Shown piece after piece: positions 9,340 to 20,599 of a DNA stretch of 64,000 nt. The notes under the pieces are model-generated. The model worked only from the letters and a program-made list of their open reading frames with translations. It was not told the origin of the DNA and did no database searches. The DNA lies in contig CM065683.1 of the NCBI GenBank assembly GCA_017654935.2, positions 2,648,219 to 2,712,218 on the forward strand, in the 5' to 3' direction. The DNA comes from Phymorhynchus buccinoides (lineage: Eukaryota > Mollusca > Gastropoda > Neogastropoda > Raphitomidae). The translations under genes and the position numbers were made by a program. The stretch's first letter is position 1. Each line of letters opens with the position of its first letter.

Positions 9340-10720
9340 TTGCAAATGCTTTGATTTGGATCCCACCCCACCCTCTCTTTTCTAACATCTTCTGCCATCA
9401 ATCACCACCATCGTCAATTCATTAATGTCAGGCGTCTTCCCTTCTGCTTGAAACTTTGCTCATGTGAAGCACTTTCTCAAGAGAAAACACCCAATCTGGA
9501 TCCCAATAATCTATTTTGTTTTTAAACGGCAACTACAGACCTGCATCACATACTTCTGGAGAAAGCTTTTCTGATACAACTGAACGATCATCTCTGTTCA
9601 AACAATATCCATCCTTATCAGTCTGCCTACAGAGTAAGCCACAGTACCTGAAACAGATCTTGTTCAGATATTGAATGAACTCCCATTGCTTTTAATGCAG
9701 GCAGAACATCTCTTTACTGGCATTTCTTAATTCGTCTGCTGCCTTTGATATCATAGACCTCCCTATCTTTCTCTCTCGTCTTGAACACATGTGTGGAATT
9801 AACAGACCAGCTCTCGCTTTTCTTACATTTCTGATGGCTTTAAGTCCTCATTATTGGTGATCACTTCTAGCCAATATTATCGACCAGCATAACATGAAAC
9901 ACAACTGCAGAACAGTACAACGAACGGAGATCAAAATTCAATTCTTCCAGAAATTGGCAGCTATTATTCCGACATCCACAAATGGATGATTCAGGATAAA
10001 CTTCAGTTGCAACAAGCATACTAGCCTCTGTCTCAGTGGAGTCAATCCAACTTGGCAGCATCATCCCTCTCCCTGACTCTGTTAAGAACCTATGTGTCAC
10101 TCTGGACAACACACTTTCTATGCATAATCTCCTGACTCTGACCTGTCGGTCCTGTTAGCATCAGATCCATCGTATTGGCTACATTCGTAAATACCTATCG
10201 GACGAAGCCACAGCTATATTATTTCCCTCATCCTATCTTGTCTTGACTTTGTAATGCTATTCTTTCCGCCTTACCCGTTTCTGTTCTCTCTTTGTCTACA
10301 TCGCATTCAAAATGCAACAGCTCGTCTTGTCCTTAGGAAGAAAAGGTTTGATCGTGTTAGCTCTCCCCGCTCTGCACTTATTGTCTGTTAAAGATAGAAT
10401 TGAACACCAACTTGACACCCCCTGCTATAAATATCATGCTGTTCTCCTACCGCTTCGTCAGTATTACCATGTACCAGTCAGTTCGCCTGTTACGTTCAGT
10501 TTCAGACCCATTTCCCTTCAGATCCCTAGACCTGTATAAACTTTCAACTGCTGGTCGACGCTCTTTTGCTGTATTTTTTTTAAGGACCAACCGCATAGAA
10601 CAAAACAACAGGGCGTTGAATGGAACGCCCTACTTCCAGAAACCATTCAGGCCCCTTCTGCTAAGATCTTCAGAAGGCTGCTGGCAGAGCACTAAAGCTT
10701 CAGATCCAAGGGTAGGCAGT
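9340..10720 (+). mobile_element. LINE (CR1/L2-like) RT and C-terminal remnant, unit 1
   Basis: Fragments in shifting frames follow the order of a CR1/L2-type ORF2: SLMSGVFPSA and FAHVKHFLKRKHP, then NYRP, IQLNDHLSSNNIHPYQSAYR, AFDIIDLPIFLSRLEH, SDIHKWMIQDKLQL, IGYIRKYLSDEATA, LILSCLDFVMLF, RIQNATARLVLRKK and finally GRRSFAVF. The catalytic YADD box should fall near 9887-9898; there I read a stop, then His-Glu before TQLQNSTT, so both catalytic aspartates are lost. Several frameshifts. The element is 5'-truncated with no endonuclease domain and cannot be active. Confidence 0.85.
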
Positions 10721-10789
10721 GGTTGGGCCGGCATCATGCTGGGTACCGCTGAACGGTCCTTGTCTGGCCGGTTGTCTGGCTGTCTACAC

Positions 10790-10790
<1 letters not shown>

Positions 10791-10858
<68 letters not shown>
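10791..10858. repeat. Poly-C followed by (CT)n, unit 1
   Basis: A run of about 12 C leads into CT repeats directly after CTGGCTGTCTACA. It separates the two LINE tails within the unit. Confidence 0.96.
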
Positions 10859-10860
<2 letters not shown>

Positions 10861-10940
10861 CTCTTTCATTTGACCTCTTCGCCCTTTTCTTTTGCAATAA
10901 TGGTAAAAAATGACTAACTAGTTGGAAGAATAAGAAGAAA

Positions 10941-11452
10941 CCCTGTTAGCATCAGATCCGTTGTATTGGCTACATTCCTATTGGACGAAGCCGCAGCTAT
11001 ATTATTTCCCTCTTCCTATCTTGTCTTGACTTTGTAATGCTGTTCTTTCCGCCTTACCCGTTTCTGTTCTCTCTTTGTCTACAGCGCATTCAAAATGCAA
11101 CAGCTCGTCTTGTCCTTAGGAAGAAAAGGAGTGATCGTGTTAGCTCAACGCTCTCTGCACTTGTCTGTTAAAGATATAATTGAATACAAACTTGACACTC
11201 CCTTCTATAAATATCATGCTGTTCTCCTACCGCTTCGTCAGTATTACCATGTACCTGTCCGTTCGCTGTTTACGTTCAGTTTCATACCCTTTTCCCTTTC
11301 AACTGCTGGTCGACGCTCTTTTGCTGTATATTGTTTTTAGGACCAACTGCATAGAACAAAACCACAGGGCGTTGAATGGAACACCCTACTTCCAGAAACC
11401 ATTCAGGCCCCTTCTGCTAAGACCTTCAGAAGGCTGCTGGCAGAGCACTAAA
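10941..11452 (+). mobile_element. Second LINE C-terminal remnant, unit 1
   Basis: It repeats the end of the preceding LINE, from IRCIGYIP through RIQNATARLVLRKK and a VKDIIEYKLDTPFYKYHA-like stretch to GRRSFAVYCF. It is a separate, diverged copy, with Tyr for His and a shorter PFPFQL region. It begins after GAAGAAACCCTGTTAGC and ends at the unit junction. The tail was thus duplicated inside the unit before the whole unit multiplied. Confidence 0.85.
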
Positions 11453-12299
11453 GCTTCAGACCCAAGGGTAGGCAGTGGTTGGGCCGGCATCATGCTGGGT
11501 ACCGCTGAACGGTCCTTGTCTGGCCGGTTGTCTGAAAATTATCTGAACGCGTTTGCATTCTCCCCTCCACCTCCCCCCCTCCCTCTGGTCCTTGTACATA
11601 TCAGACCATGTTCACTGCACGGAGATCTTAATGCTATAACACCTGAATTTAACTTCAAAGAGTAGGCATGTCCCCTGGGCAAGTTTAAAAAATAAAATTT
11701 CAGTCCAGCTCTCTCGAATACCAGTTGCCTCTTCTGCTACAGGTCTGGAAGTTACGGTCCTAAGCAAACGTTTGCTTTACTGGGGGATACAGTTGAAGAT
11801 TTTGAGACACTGAACACAATATATTATGAGGATGAACTTGGGTCTGTATTGTTGTGGCAACTACTTTCACTTTGCTAGGCGAATAGGTGCCATAAATAAC
11901 TTTGGTAAAAGGGAGTTAATTATGAGAAGTTCCTTCCCCTTATTCATTTCACTATAGTCTCTCTCTTAGCCTCACTATTTCATACTTGTTTTATGGGTGC
12001 AGCAGATTGGGGCAGTGTTGAGGAAATGGGGGCAGGTTGTTGTGGGTGATGTAGTTCAAGGCGAAATCGCAGTTTGCGGATGTTTGTCAAAATTTATTCT
12101 ATCGCGTAAAAGATATTGGGTTAGGTGATATAATGGGGAAAAAAGAGGAAAAAGAAACAGTGCTGTTCCAGTTGAGATTGAAGTCTTCTGGTCTTTGTCA
12201 AAATGGATGCTATGGGTGATTTTGTTATCTGCGAGGAACGCAGGAAATATTAGGCAATCAACTGAATCAACCAAGTATCGCTAGTCGTTCATTATGGAA

Positions 12300-12829
12300 A
12301 ATCCACATGGAAGAGAGAGAGGAGAGAGAGAGAGAGAGAGAGGGGACATATTATTTACCCAAGGTAATGAGATAAGCAATTTACAGCTTTTTTACACTCA
12401 GCCCTAAGAGGGGAGAGAGAGAGAAGAGAGAGAAAATGTGAATGCGAATGCAAAATGTTTTATTGCGTTAAAGCCTTAAGCTCTAGTAGCAATTCGGTTT
12501 GGTCCAAAACACACCAAAAATTTTTTAGCAATGGACAATTGCAGTTAGACAACCGACTGCGGAAAGTTCAACAAAGAGAGAGAGAGAGAGAAAGGGGGGG
12601 AGGGGGGAGGGGGGGGAATGAAATATTATTTACCCAAGGCAATTTACAGCTTTTTTACACTCAGCCCTAATAGGGGAGAGGGAGAGAGAAGAGAGAGAAA
12701 ATGCGAATGCAAAATGTTTTATTGCGTTAAAGCTTTAAGCTCTCTTAGCAATTCGGTTTGGTCCAAAACACAACATAATTTGTTTTTAAACAATGGACAA
12801 TTGCAGTTAGACAACCGACCGCGGAAAGT

Positions 12830-12863
<34 letters not shown>

Positions 12864-12890
12864 GTGGGGTGGGGGGGGGGGGGGGGGGTG
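12300..12890. repeat. Internal duplication with GA and poly-G tracts, unit 2
   Basis: Two copies of the TTTACAGC...TTAGACAACCGAC block, each ending in GA. The second passes into a long G run around 12860-12888. Confidence 0.85.
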
Positions 12891-13102
12891 TACAAGTGTG
12901 AAAGTAGTTATTAGAGGAGGGAGAATAATAGTGGAGCATTCTAGTTGAAGTTAAATGAAGTAAGAGACACTTAGAGAGATAAGCACGAGATGATAAATTA
13001 ACAATACAAGGGCAGTGATCAGAAAATAAAACACAGCAGACACCTAGTAACAGAAAGCATATTTCACATCAACAAGTCAACAATTGAAAAAATGTTAGTC
13101 TA

Positions 13103-13234
13103 AATTTTTCGAGTAATTCTTTTTAAGAACTTTTTTAAAGGCTGGGTTTGAGGGATATGATTTTAAGGATTATGATAAATTGTTCCATGCTGTTCTCCCT
13201 GAGTAAGCAAAACAAGGTTTGAATAGATTATTAT
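13103..13234 (-). mobile_element. LINE C-terminal remnant, minus strand, unit 2
   Basis: Same FKPCFAYSGRTAWNNLS signature on the minus strand as in unit 1, with a frame break after it. Confidence 0.68.
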
Positions 13235-13486
13235 GTGTGTGCGCACGCGCCTGTTTGTGTGTTTGCGTGCATGTGCCCGTGTTAAGAGTTTTTTTTAATT
13301 GGGCTTTTCTGCCAAAATAGGTGTTGGGGTGGGTGAGGGTAGCGTGTGACAACGATTTATTTAGAACAAGAACAATGTCCAAGTGAATCGAATCTGAATT
13401 GTGCACATAGAATGCAGAGAGAGAGAGAGAGAGAGAGTATTGACGCAGAGTTGGAGACCGTTGAACGGGTTCTGGCTGGCTGGGTC

Positions 13487-13522
<36 letters not shown>

Positions 13523-13646
13523 GATCTGTGTGCTAAAACTTACTCTATGCTCTTCTGCCAGTCACGCACCAATCGTTCAATTGTCTCCCTTCTCTCTTTC
13601 TAGCTAGTATCAGAGACAGTCAACTGATGTCCTCAAGTAAATGTTG

Positions 13647-15020
13647 CAAATGCTTTGATTTGGATCCCACCCCACCCTCTCTTTTCTAACATCTTCTGCC
13701 ATCAATCACCACCATCGTCAATTCATTAATGTCAGGCGTCTTCCCTTCTGCTTTAAACTTTGCTCATGTGAAGCACTTTCTCAAGAGAAAACACCCAATC
13801 TGGATCCCAATAATCTATTTTGTTTTTAAACGGCAACTACAGACCTGCATCACATACTTCTGGAGAAAGCTTTTCTGATACAACTGAACGATCATCTCTC
13901 TTCAAACAATATCCATCCTTATCAGTCTGCCTACAGAGTAAGCCACAGTACCTGAAACAGATCTTGTTCAGATATTGAATGAACTCCCATTGCTTTTAAT
14001 GCAGGCAGAACATCTCTTTACTGGCATTTCTTAATTCGTCTGCTGCCTTTGATATCATAGACCTCCCTATCTTTCTCTCTCGTCTTGAACACATGTGTGG
14101 AATTAACAGACCAGCTCTCGCTTTTCTTACATTTCTGATTGCTTTAAGTCCTCATTATTGGTGATCACTTCTAGCCAATATTATCGACCAGCATAACATG
14201 AAACACAACTGCAGAACAGTACAACGAACGGAGATCAAAATTCCATTCTTCCAGAAATTGGCAGCTATTATTCCGACATCCACAAATGGATGATTCAAGA
14301 TAAACTTCAGTTGCAACAAGCATACTAGCCTCTGTCTCAGTGGAGTCAATCCAACTTGGCGGCATCATCCCTCTCCCTGACTCTGTTAAGAACCTATGTG
14401 TCACTCTGGACAACACACTTTCTATGCATAATCTCCTGACTCTGACCTGTCGGTCCTGTTAGCATCAGATCCATCGTATTGGCTACATTCGTAAATACCT
14501 ATCGGACGAAGCCACAGCTATATTTATTATTTCCCTCATCCTATCTTGTCTTGACTTTGTAATGCTATTCTTTCCGCCTTACCCGTTTCTGTTCTCTCTT
14601 TGTCTACATCGCATTCAAAATGCAACAGCTCGTATTGTCCTTAGGAAGAAAAGGTTTGATCGTGTTAGCTCTCCCCCCTCTGCACTTATTGTCTGTTAAA
14701 GATAGAATTGAACACAAACTTGACACCCCTTGCTATAAATATCATGCTGTTCTCCTATCGCTTCGTCAGTATTACCATGTACCAGTCAGTTCGCCTGTTA
14801 CGTTCAGTTTCAGACCCATTTCCCTTCAGATCCCTAGACCTGTATAAACTTTCAACTGCTGGTCGACGCTCTTTTGCTGTATTTTTGTTTAGGACCAACC
14901 GCATAGAACAAAACAACAGGGCGTTGAATGGAACGCCCTACTTCCAGAAATCATTCAGGCCCCTTCTGCTAAGACCTTCTTCAGAAGGCTGTTGACAGAG
15001 CAATAAAGCTTCAGATCCAA
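13647..15020 (+). mobile_element. LINE (CR1/L2-like) RT and C-terminal remnant, unit 2
   Basis: Collinear with the unit 1 remnant, including the lost catalytic box and the RIQNATARIVLRKK motif near 14612. The same frameshifts are shared, so the element was already dead when the unit was multiplied. Confidence 0.85.
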
Positions 15021-15099
15021 GGGTAGGCAGTGGTTGGGCCGGCATCATGCTGGGTACCGCTGAACGGTCCTTGTCTGGCCGGTTGTCTGGCTGTCTACA

Positions 15100-15106
15100 C
15101 CCCCCA

Positions 15107-15170
<64 letters not shown>
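15100..15170. repeat. C-rich tract and (CT)n, unit 2
   Basis: CCCCCCACCCCCCCCC leads into a CT run. Confidence 0.96.
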
Positions 15171-15250
15171 CTCTTTCATTTGACCTCTTCGCCCTTTTCT
15201 TTTGCAATAATGGTAAAAAATGACTAACTAGTTGGAAGAATAAGAAGAAA

Positions 15251-15767
15251 CCCTGTTAGCATCAGATCCGTTGTATTGGCTACATTCCTATTGGACGAAG
15301 CCACAGCTATATTATTTCCCTCTTCCTATCTTGTCTTGACTTTGTAATGCTGTTCTTTCCGCCTTACCCGTTTCTGTTCTCTCTTTGTCTACAGCGCATT
15401 CAAAATGCAACAGCTCGTCTTGTCCTTAGGAAGAAAAGGATTGATCGTGTTAGCTCAACGCTCTCTGCACTTGTCTGTTAAAGATATAATTGAATACAAA
15501 CTTGACACTCCCTTCTATAAATATCATGCTGAAATTCTCCTACCGCTTCGTCAGTATTACCATGTACCTGTCCGTTCGCTGTTTACGTTCAGTTTCATAC
15601 CCTTTTCCCTTTCAACTGCTGGTCGACGCTCTTTTGCTGTATATTGTTTTTAGGACCAACCGCATAGAACAAAACAACAGGGCGTTGAATGGAACGCCCT
15701 ACTTCCAGAAACCATTCAGGCCCCTTCTGCTAAGACCTTCAGAAGGCTGCTGGCAGAGCACTAAAGC
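15251..15767 (+). mobile_element. Second LINE C-terminal remnant, unit 2
   Basis: As in unit 1, with an extra GAAA insertion near 15531 that shifts the frame. Confidence 0.83.
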
Positions 15768-16619
15768 TTCAGACCCAAGGGTAGGCAGTGGTTGGGCCGG
15801 CATCATGCTTGGTACCGCTGAACGGTCCTTGTCTGGCCGGTTGTCTGAAAATTATCTGAACGCGTTTGCATTCTCCCCTCCACCTCCCCCCCTCCCTCTG
15901 GTCCTTGTACATATCAGACCATGTTCACTGCACGGAGATCTTAATGCTATGACACCTGAATTTAACTTCAAAGAGTAGGCATGTCCCCTGGGCAAGTTTA
16001 AAAAATAAAATTTCAGTCCAGCTCTCTCGAATACCAGTTGCCTCTTCTGCTACAGGTCTGGAAGTTACGGTCCTAAGCAAACGTTTGCTTTACTGGGGGA
16101 TACAGTTGAAGATTTTGAGACACTGAACACAATATATTATGAGGATGAACTTGGGTCTGTATTGTTGTGGCAACTACTTTCGCTTTGCTAGGCGAATAGG
16201 TGCCATAAATAACTTTAGTAAAAGGGAGTTAATTATGAGAAGTTCCTTCCCCTTATTCATTTCACTATAGTCTCTCTCTTAGCCTCACTATTTCATAGTT
16301 GTTTTATGGGTGCAGCAGATTGGGGCAGTGTTGAGGAAATGGGGGCAGGTTGTTGTGGGTGATGTAGTTCAAGGCGAAATCGCAGTTTGCGGATGTTTGA
16401 CAAAATTTATTCTATCGCGTAAAAGATATTGGGTTAGGTGATATAATGGGGAAAAAAGAGGAAAAAGAAACAGTGCTGTTCCAGTTGAGATTGAAGTCTT
16501 CTGGTCTTTGTCAAAATGGATGCTATGGGTGATGTTGTTATCTGCGAGGAACGCAGGAAATATTAGGCAATCAACTGAATCAACCAAGTATCGCTAGTCG
16601 TTCATTATGGAAAATCCAC

Positions 16620-17143
16620 ATGGAAGAGAGAGAGGAAGAGAGAGAGAGAGAGAGGGGACATATTATTTACCCAAGGTAATGAGATAAGCAATTTACAGCT
16701 TTTTTACACTCAGCCCTAAGAGGGGAGAGAGAGAGAAGAGAGAGAAAATGTGAATGCGAATGCAAAATGTTTTATTGCGTTAAAGCCTTAAGCTCTAGTA
16801 GCAATTCGGTTTGGTCCAAAACACACCAAAATTTTTTTAGCAATGGACAATTGCAGTTAGACAACCGACTGCGGAAAGTTCAACAAAGAGAGAGAGAGAG
16901 AGAAAGGGGGGGAGGGGGGGGAGGGGGGGGAATGAAATATTATTTACCCAAGGCAATTTACAGCTTTTTTACACTCAGCCCTAATAGGGGAGAGGGAGAG
17001 AGAAGAGAGAGAAAATGCGAATGCAAAATGTTTTATTGCGTTAAAGCTTTAAGCTCTCTTAGCAATTCGGTTTGGTCCAAAACACAACATAATTTGTTTT
17101 TAAACAATGGACAATTGCAGTTAGACAACCGACCGCGGAAAGT

Positions 17144-17179
<36 letters not shown>

Positions 17180-17212
17180 GTGGGTGGGGGGGGGGGGGGG
17201 GGGTGTACAAGT
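16620..17212. repeat. Internal duplication with GA and poly-G tracts, unit 3
   Basis: Same two-copy block as in units 1 and 2, ending in a G run around 17176-17203. Confidence 0.85.
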
Positions 17213-17415
17213 GTGAAAGTAGTTATTAGAGGAGGGAGAATAATAGTGGAGCATTCTAGTTGAAGTTAAATGAAGTAAGAGACACTTAGAGAGATAAGCA
17301 CGAGATGATAAATTAACAATACAAGGGCAGTGATCAGAAAATAAAACACAGCAGACACCTAGTAACAGAAAGCATATTTCACATCAACAAGTCAACAATT
17401 GAAAAAATGTTAGTC

Positions 17416-17548
17416 TAAATTTTTCGAGTAATTCTTTTTAAGAACTTTTCTAAAGGCTGGGTTTGAGGGATATGCTTCTAAGGATTATGATACATTGTTC
17501 CATGCTGTTTTCCCTGAGTAAGCAAAACAAGGTTTGAATAGATTATTA
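17416..17548 (-). mobile_element. LINE C-terminal remnant, minus strand, unit 3
   Basis: Minus-strand FKPCFAYSGKTAWNN signature (Lys replaces Arg), otherwise as in the other units. Confidence 0.68.
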
Positions 17549-17800
17549 TGTGTGTGCGCACGCGCCTGTATGTGTGTTTGCGTGCATGTGCCCGTGTTGA
17601 GTTTTTTTAATTGGGCTTTTCTGCCAAAATAGGTGTTGGGGTGGGTGAGGGTAGCGTGTGACAACGATTTATTTAGAACAAGAACAATGTCCAAGTGAAT
17701 CGAATCTGAATTGTGCACATAGAATGCAGAGAGAGAGAGAGAGAGAGAGAGTATTGACGCAGAGTTGGAGACCGTTGAACGGGTTCTGGCTGGCTGGGTC

Positions 17801-17833
<33 letters not shown>

Positions 17834-17964
17834 TGAGCTGTGTGCTAAAACTTACTCTATGCTCTTCTGCCAGTCACGCACCAATCGTTCAATTGTCTCC
17901 CTTCTCTCTTTCTAGCTAGTATCAGAGACAGAGTCAACTGATGTTCTCAAGTAAATGTTGCAAA

Positions 17965-19335
17965 TGCTTTGATTTGGATCCCACCCCACCCTCTCTTTTC
18001 TAACATCTTCTGCCATCAATCACCACCATCGTCAATTCATTAATGTCAGGCGTCTTCCCTTCTGCTTGAAACTTTGCTCGTGTGAAGCACTTTCTCAAGA
18101 GAAAACACCCAATCTGGATCCCAATAATCTATTTTGTTTTTAAACGGCAACTACAGACCTGCATCACATACTTCTGGAGAAAGCTTTTCTGATGCAACTG
18201 AACGATCATCTCTGTTCAAACAATATCCATCCTTATCAGTCTGCCTACAGAGTAAGCCACAGTACCTGAAACAGATCTTGTTCAGATATTGAATGAACTC
18301 CCATTGCTTTTAATGCAGGCAGAACATCTCTTTACTGGCATTTCTTAATTCGTCTGCTGCCTTTGATATCATAGACCTCCCTATCTTTCTCTCTCGTCTT
18401 GAACACATGTGTGGAATTAACAGACCAGCTCTCGCTTTTCTTACATTTCTGATGGCTTTAAGTCCTCATTATTGGTGATCACTTCTAGCCAATATTATCG
18501 ACCAGCATAACATGAAACACAACTGCAGAACAGTACAACGAACGGAGATCAAAATTCAATTCTTCCAGAAATTGGCAGCTATTATTCCGACATCCACAAA
18601 TGGATGATTCAGGATAAACTTCAGTTGCAACAAGCATACTAGCCCCTGTCTCAGTGGAGTCAATCCAACTTGGCGGCATCATCCCTCTCCCTGACTCTGT
18701 TAAGAACCTATGTGTCACTCTGGACAACACACTTTCTATGCATAATCTCCTGACTCTGACCTGTCGGTCCTGTTAGCATCAGATCCATCGTATTGGCTAC
18801 ATTCGTAAATACCAATCGGACGAAGCCACAGCTATATTTTATTATTTCCCTCATCCTATCTTGTCTTGACTTTGTAATGCTATTCTTTCCTTTCCGCCTT
18901 ACCCGTTTCTGTTCTCTCTTTGTCTACATCGCATTCAAAATGCAACAGCTCGTATTGTCCTTAGGAAGAAAAGGTTTGATCGTGTTAGCTCTCCCCCCTC
19001 TGCACTTATTGTCTGTTAAAGATAGAATTGAACACAAACTTGACACCCCTTGCTATAAATACCATGCTGTTCTTCTACCGCTTCGTCAGTATTACCATGT
19101 ACCAGTCAGTTCGCCTGTTACGTTCAGTTTCAGACCCATTTCCCTTCAGACCCCTAGACCTGTATAAACTTTCAACTGCTGGTCGACGCTCTTTTGCTGT
19201 ATATTTGTTTAGGACCAACCGCATAGAACAAAACAACAGGGCGTTGAATGGAACGCCCTACTTCCAGAAATCATTCAGGCCCCTTCTGCTAAGAACTTCT
19301 TGAGAAGGCTGCTGGCAGAGCACTAAAGCTTCAGA
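17965..19335 (+). mobile_element. LINE (CR1/L2-like) RT and C-terminal remnant, unit 3
   Basis: Collinear with the remnants of units 1 and 2. Near 18885 an extra TTTCC duplication disrupts the frame before the RIQNATARIVL motif. Confidence 0.85.
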
Positions 19336-19418
19336 TCCAAGGGTAGGCAGTGGTTGGGCCGGCATCATGCTGGGTACCGCTGAACGGTCCTTGTCTGGCC
19401 GGTTGTCTGGCTGTCTAC

Positions 19419-19420
19419 AC

Positions 19421-19498
<78 letters not shown>

Positions 19499-19501
19499 TC
19501 T
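19419..19501. repeat. Poly-C and (CT)n, unit 3
   Basis: A C run then a long CT run with TTTCTCTCTC interruptions at its end. Confidence 0.96.
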
Positions 19502-19579
19502 CTTTCATTTGACCTCTTCGCCCTTTTCTTTTGCAATAATGGTAAAAAATGACTAACTAGTTGGAAGAATAAGAAGAAA

Positions 19580-20094
19580 CCCTGTTAGCATCAGATCCGT
19601 TGTATTGGCTACATTCCTATTGGACGAAGCCACAGCTATATTATTTCCCTCTTCCTATCTTGTCTTGACTTTGTGATGCTGTTCTTTCCGCCTTACCCGT
19701 TTCTGTTCTCTCTTTGTCTACAGCGCATTCAAAATGCAACAGCTCGTCTTGTCCTTAGGAAGAAAAGGTTTGATCGTGTTAGCTCTCCGCTCTCTGCACT
19801 TGTCTGTTAAAGATATAATTGAATACAAACTTAACACTCCCTGCTATAAATATCATGCTGTTCTCCTATCGCTTCGTCAGTATTACCATGTACCTGTCCG
19901 TTCGCTGTTTACGTTCAGTTTCAGACCCTTTTCCCTTTCAACTGCTGGTCGACGCTCTTTTGCTGTATATTGTTTTTAGGACCAACCGCATAGAACAAAA
20001 CCACAGGGCGTTGAATGGAACACCCTACTTCCAGAAACCATTCAGGCCGCTTCTGCTAAGACCTTCAGAAGGCTGCTGGCAGAGCACTAAAAGC
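19580..20094 (+). mobile_element. Second LINE C-terminal remnant, unit 3
   Basis: As in the other units, ending at the right boundary of the tandem array. Confidence 0.83.
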
Positions 20095-20183
20095 TTCAGA
20101 CCCAAGGGTAGGCAGTGGTTGGGCCGGCATCATGCTGGGTACCGCTGAACGGTCCTTGTCTGGCCGGTTGTCTGGCTGTCTAC

Positions 20184-20190
20184 CCGCCAA

Positions 20191-20277
<87 letters not shown>

Positions 20278-20310
20278 CCTTTCCCCCCTTTTCCCCCCTT
20301 TTCCCCCTCC
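20184..20310. repeat. (CT)n and C/T-rich tract
   Basis: It follows the last unit: a CT run of about 75 bases, then TTTCCCCC blocks. Confidence 0.95.
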
Positions 20311-20599
20311 TTCGACCTCTTCGACCCTTTTCAGTTGTAATAATGGTCTAAAATGACTTGTCAACATTTGAAAGAAGAAGACGACAAACTGCTTCTGTCC
20401 CTTCGTTAGCGACCAACCCTCTCCGCCTTCAAAACGAACTCTGAAATCCACCAATGAAGCACACACTTTCTCTCTTGTTCTAGGTTTGTTTCTTTTTGCA
20501 TGTTTCTTTGTCAAATGTGTGGGGGCTATTTTCCATTCTTCTGTGTATAGTGTTTTTGTTTGATATATGTTATTTTATATACCTTAATGTGCGTGTGTG

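Larger units (their letters stand above)
7195..11534 (+). repeat. 4.33-kb tandem unit, copy 1
   Basis: First of three head-to-tail copies. It starts AAAATTATCTGAACGCG and ends GGCCGGTTGTCTG. In order it holds an AT-rich block, GA microsatellites around an internal 252-bp duplication, a minus-strand LINE tail, a TG microsatellite, a plus-strand LINE remnant, a (CT)n tract and a second LINE tail. The period to copy 2 is 4340 bases. The last copy ends GTCTGGCTGTC instead of GTCTGAAAATT, which defines the junction. Confidence 0.95.
11535..15847 (+). repeat. 4.33-kb tandem unit, copy 2
   Basis: Same order of parts as copy 1, 4313 bases long. It differs mainly in microsatellite lengths and scattered substitutions. 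It joins copy 1 at CTG (11532-11534) and copy 3 at CTG (15845-15847). Confidence 0.95.
15848..20174 (+). repeat. 4.33-kb tandem unit, copy 3
   Basis: Same architecture, 4327 bases. Its right end continues into CTGGCTGTCTACCCGCC, the unique right flank, not into another unit. Private variants such as AATACCAATCGGACG and AACTTCTTGAGAAGG are shared with the whole unit in contig B (25629-30021), so these two are the same unit. Confidence 0.95.
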
